Below, piece by piece: positions 13,948 through 14,050 of a DNA stretch of 14,050 nt. Within the stretch, counting starts at the first letter, position 1. Each line of letters begins with the position of its first letter. The translations under genes and the position numbers were made by a program. This stretch comes from Gammaproteobacteria bacterium (GTDB lineage Bacteria; Pseudomonadota; Gammaproteobacteria; Pseudomonadales; Azotimanducaceae), in the NCBI GenBank assembly GCA_003476445.1, contig DMUF01000005.1, forward strand, positions 6,374-20,423, read 5' to 3'. The notes under the pieces were generated by a model. That model saw only the letters and a list, made by a program, of their open reading frames with translations. It did no database searches and was not told where the DNA came from.

Positions 13948-14050
13948 CTCTCCTCCCTGAATTGTCTTCCACGCATAAAAACTGTCCCCCAAGTGTCGGT
14001 TGAATCAGTAGCTGCAGCCAAAAAAGCCATAACAAGAGATATGAAAATCA

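Noticed and set aside
14041..14050. ATGAAAATCA preceded by AAGAG, a possible start of a plus-strand gene
   Set aside because: Only 10 bases are visible, too few to support a gene call.

Overview
The window is about 14 kb of GC-rich, densely coded bacterial DNA. FolK, a DegQ/HtrA-type periplasmic protease, a CYP153-type P450 and a tRNA-Gly with encoded CCA suggest a proteobacterium, most likely a high-GC gammaproteobacterium living on lipids or hydrocarbons. This placement is an inference from gene families and base composition; no rRNA or phylogenetic marker is present. No insertion sequence, integrase, phage gene or CRISPR array was seen. The longest stretch without a gene is about 217 bases (5984-6200).

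Layout. (1) 2-3611, plus strand: an acyl-CoA synthetase cut by the window edge, a ferredoxin reductase, a PTPS/QueD-family pterin enzyme and a short-chain dehydrogenase. The last three overlap by 4 bases at each junction (GTGA, ATGA). (2) 3677-5983, minus strand: folK, an exported protein of unknown function and a luciferase-like flavin oxidoreductase, read in that order with an 8-base and then a 4-base overlap. (3) 6201-7283, plus strand: a zinc alcohol dehydrogenase. Between it and the next gene lies a tandem pair of near-identical 29-base hairpins. (4) 7410-9975, minus strand: an MFS transporter followed after 4 bases by a DegQ-like protease. (5) 10056-10904, plus strand: a PhyH-family Fe(II)/2-oxoglutarate dioxygenase, followed 9 bases on by the 3' end of a convergent tRNA-Gly(CCC). 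(6) 11142-13947, minus strand: an alpha/beta hydrolase, a 44-residue membrane protein and a CYP153-like P450. A GCGATC/GATCGC/GCGATC array lies before the P450.

How the genes may work together. P450 (terminal hydroxylation), alcohol dehydrogenase and acyl-CoA synthetase are three of the steps that carry an alkane or alkyl chain into beta-oxidation. The ferredoxin reductase could feed electrons to the P450, but no ferredoxin gene is in the window. Grouping them into one pathway is inference, because they sit in separate transcription units.

The most unusual items are two. The PTPS-family protein keeps the zinc histidines, has ExxHGH in place of a catalytic cysteine, and appears to lack other conserved active-site residues; it is coupled to an SDR and a ferredoxin reductase. 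The exported protein between folK and the flavin oxidoreductase resembles, by eye, a zinc phospholipase C/S1-P1 nuclease-type fold whose metal ligands have mostly been replaced.
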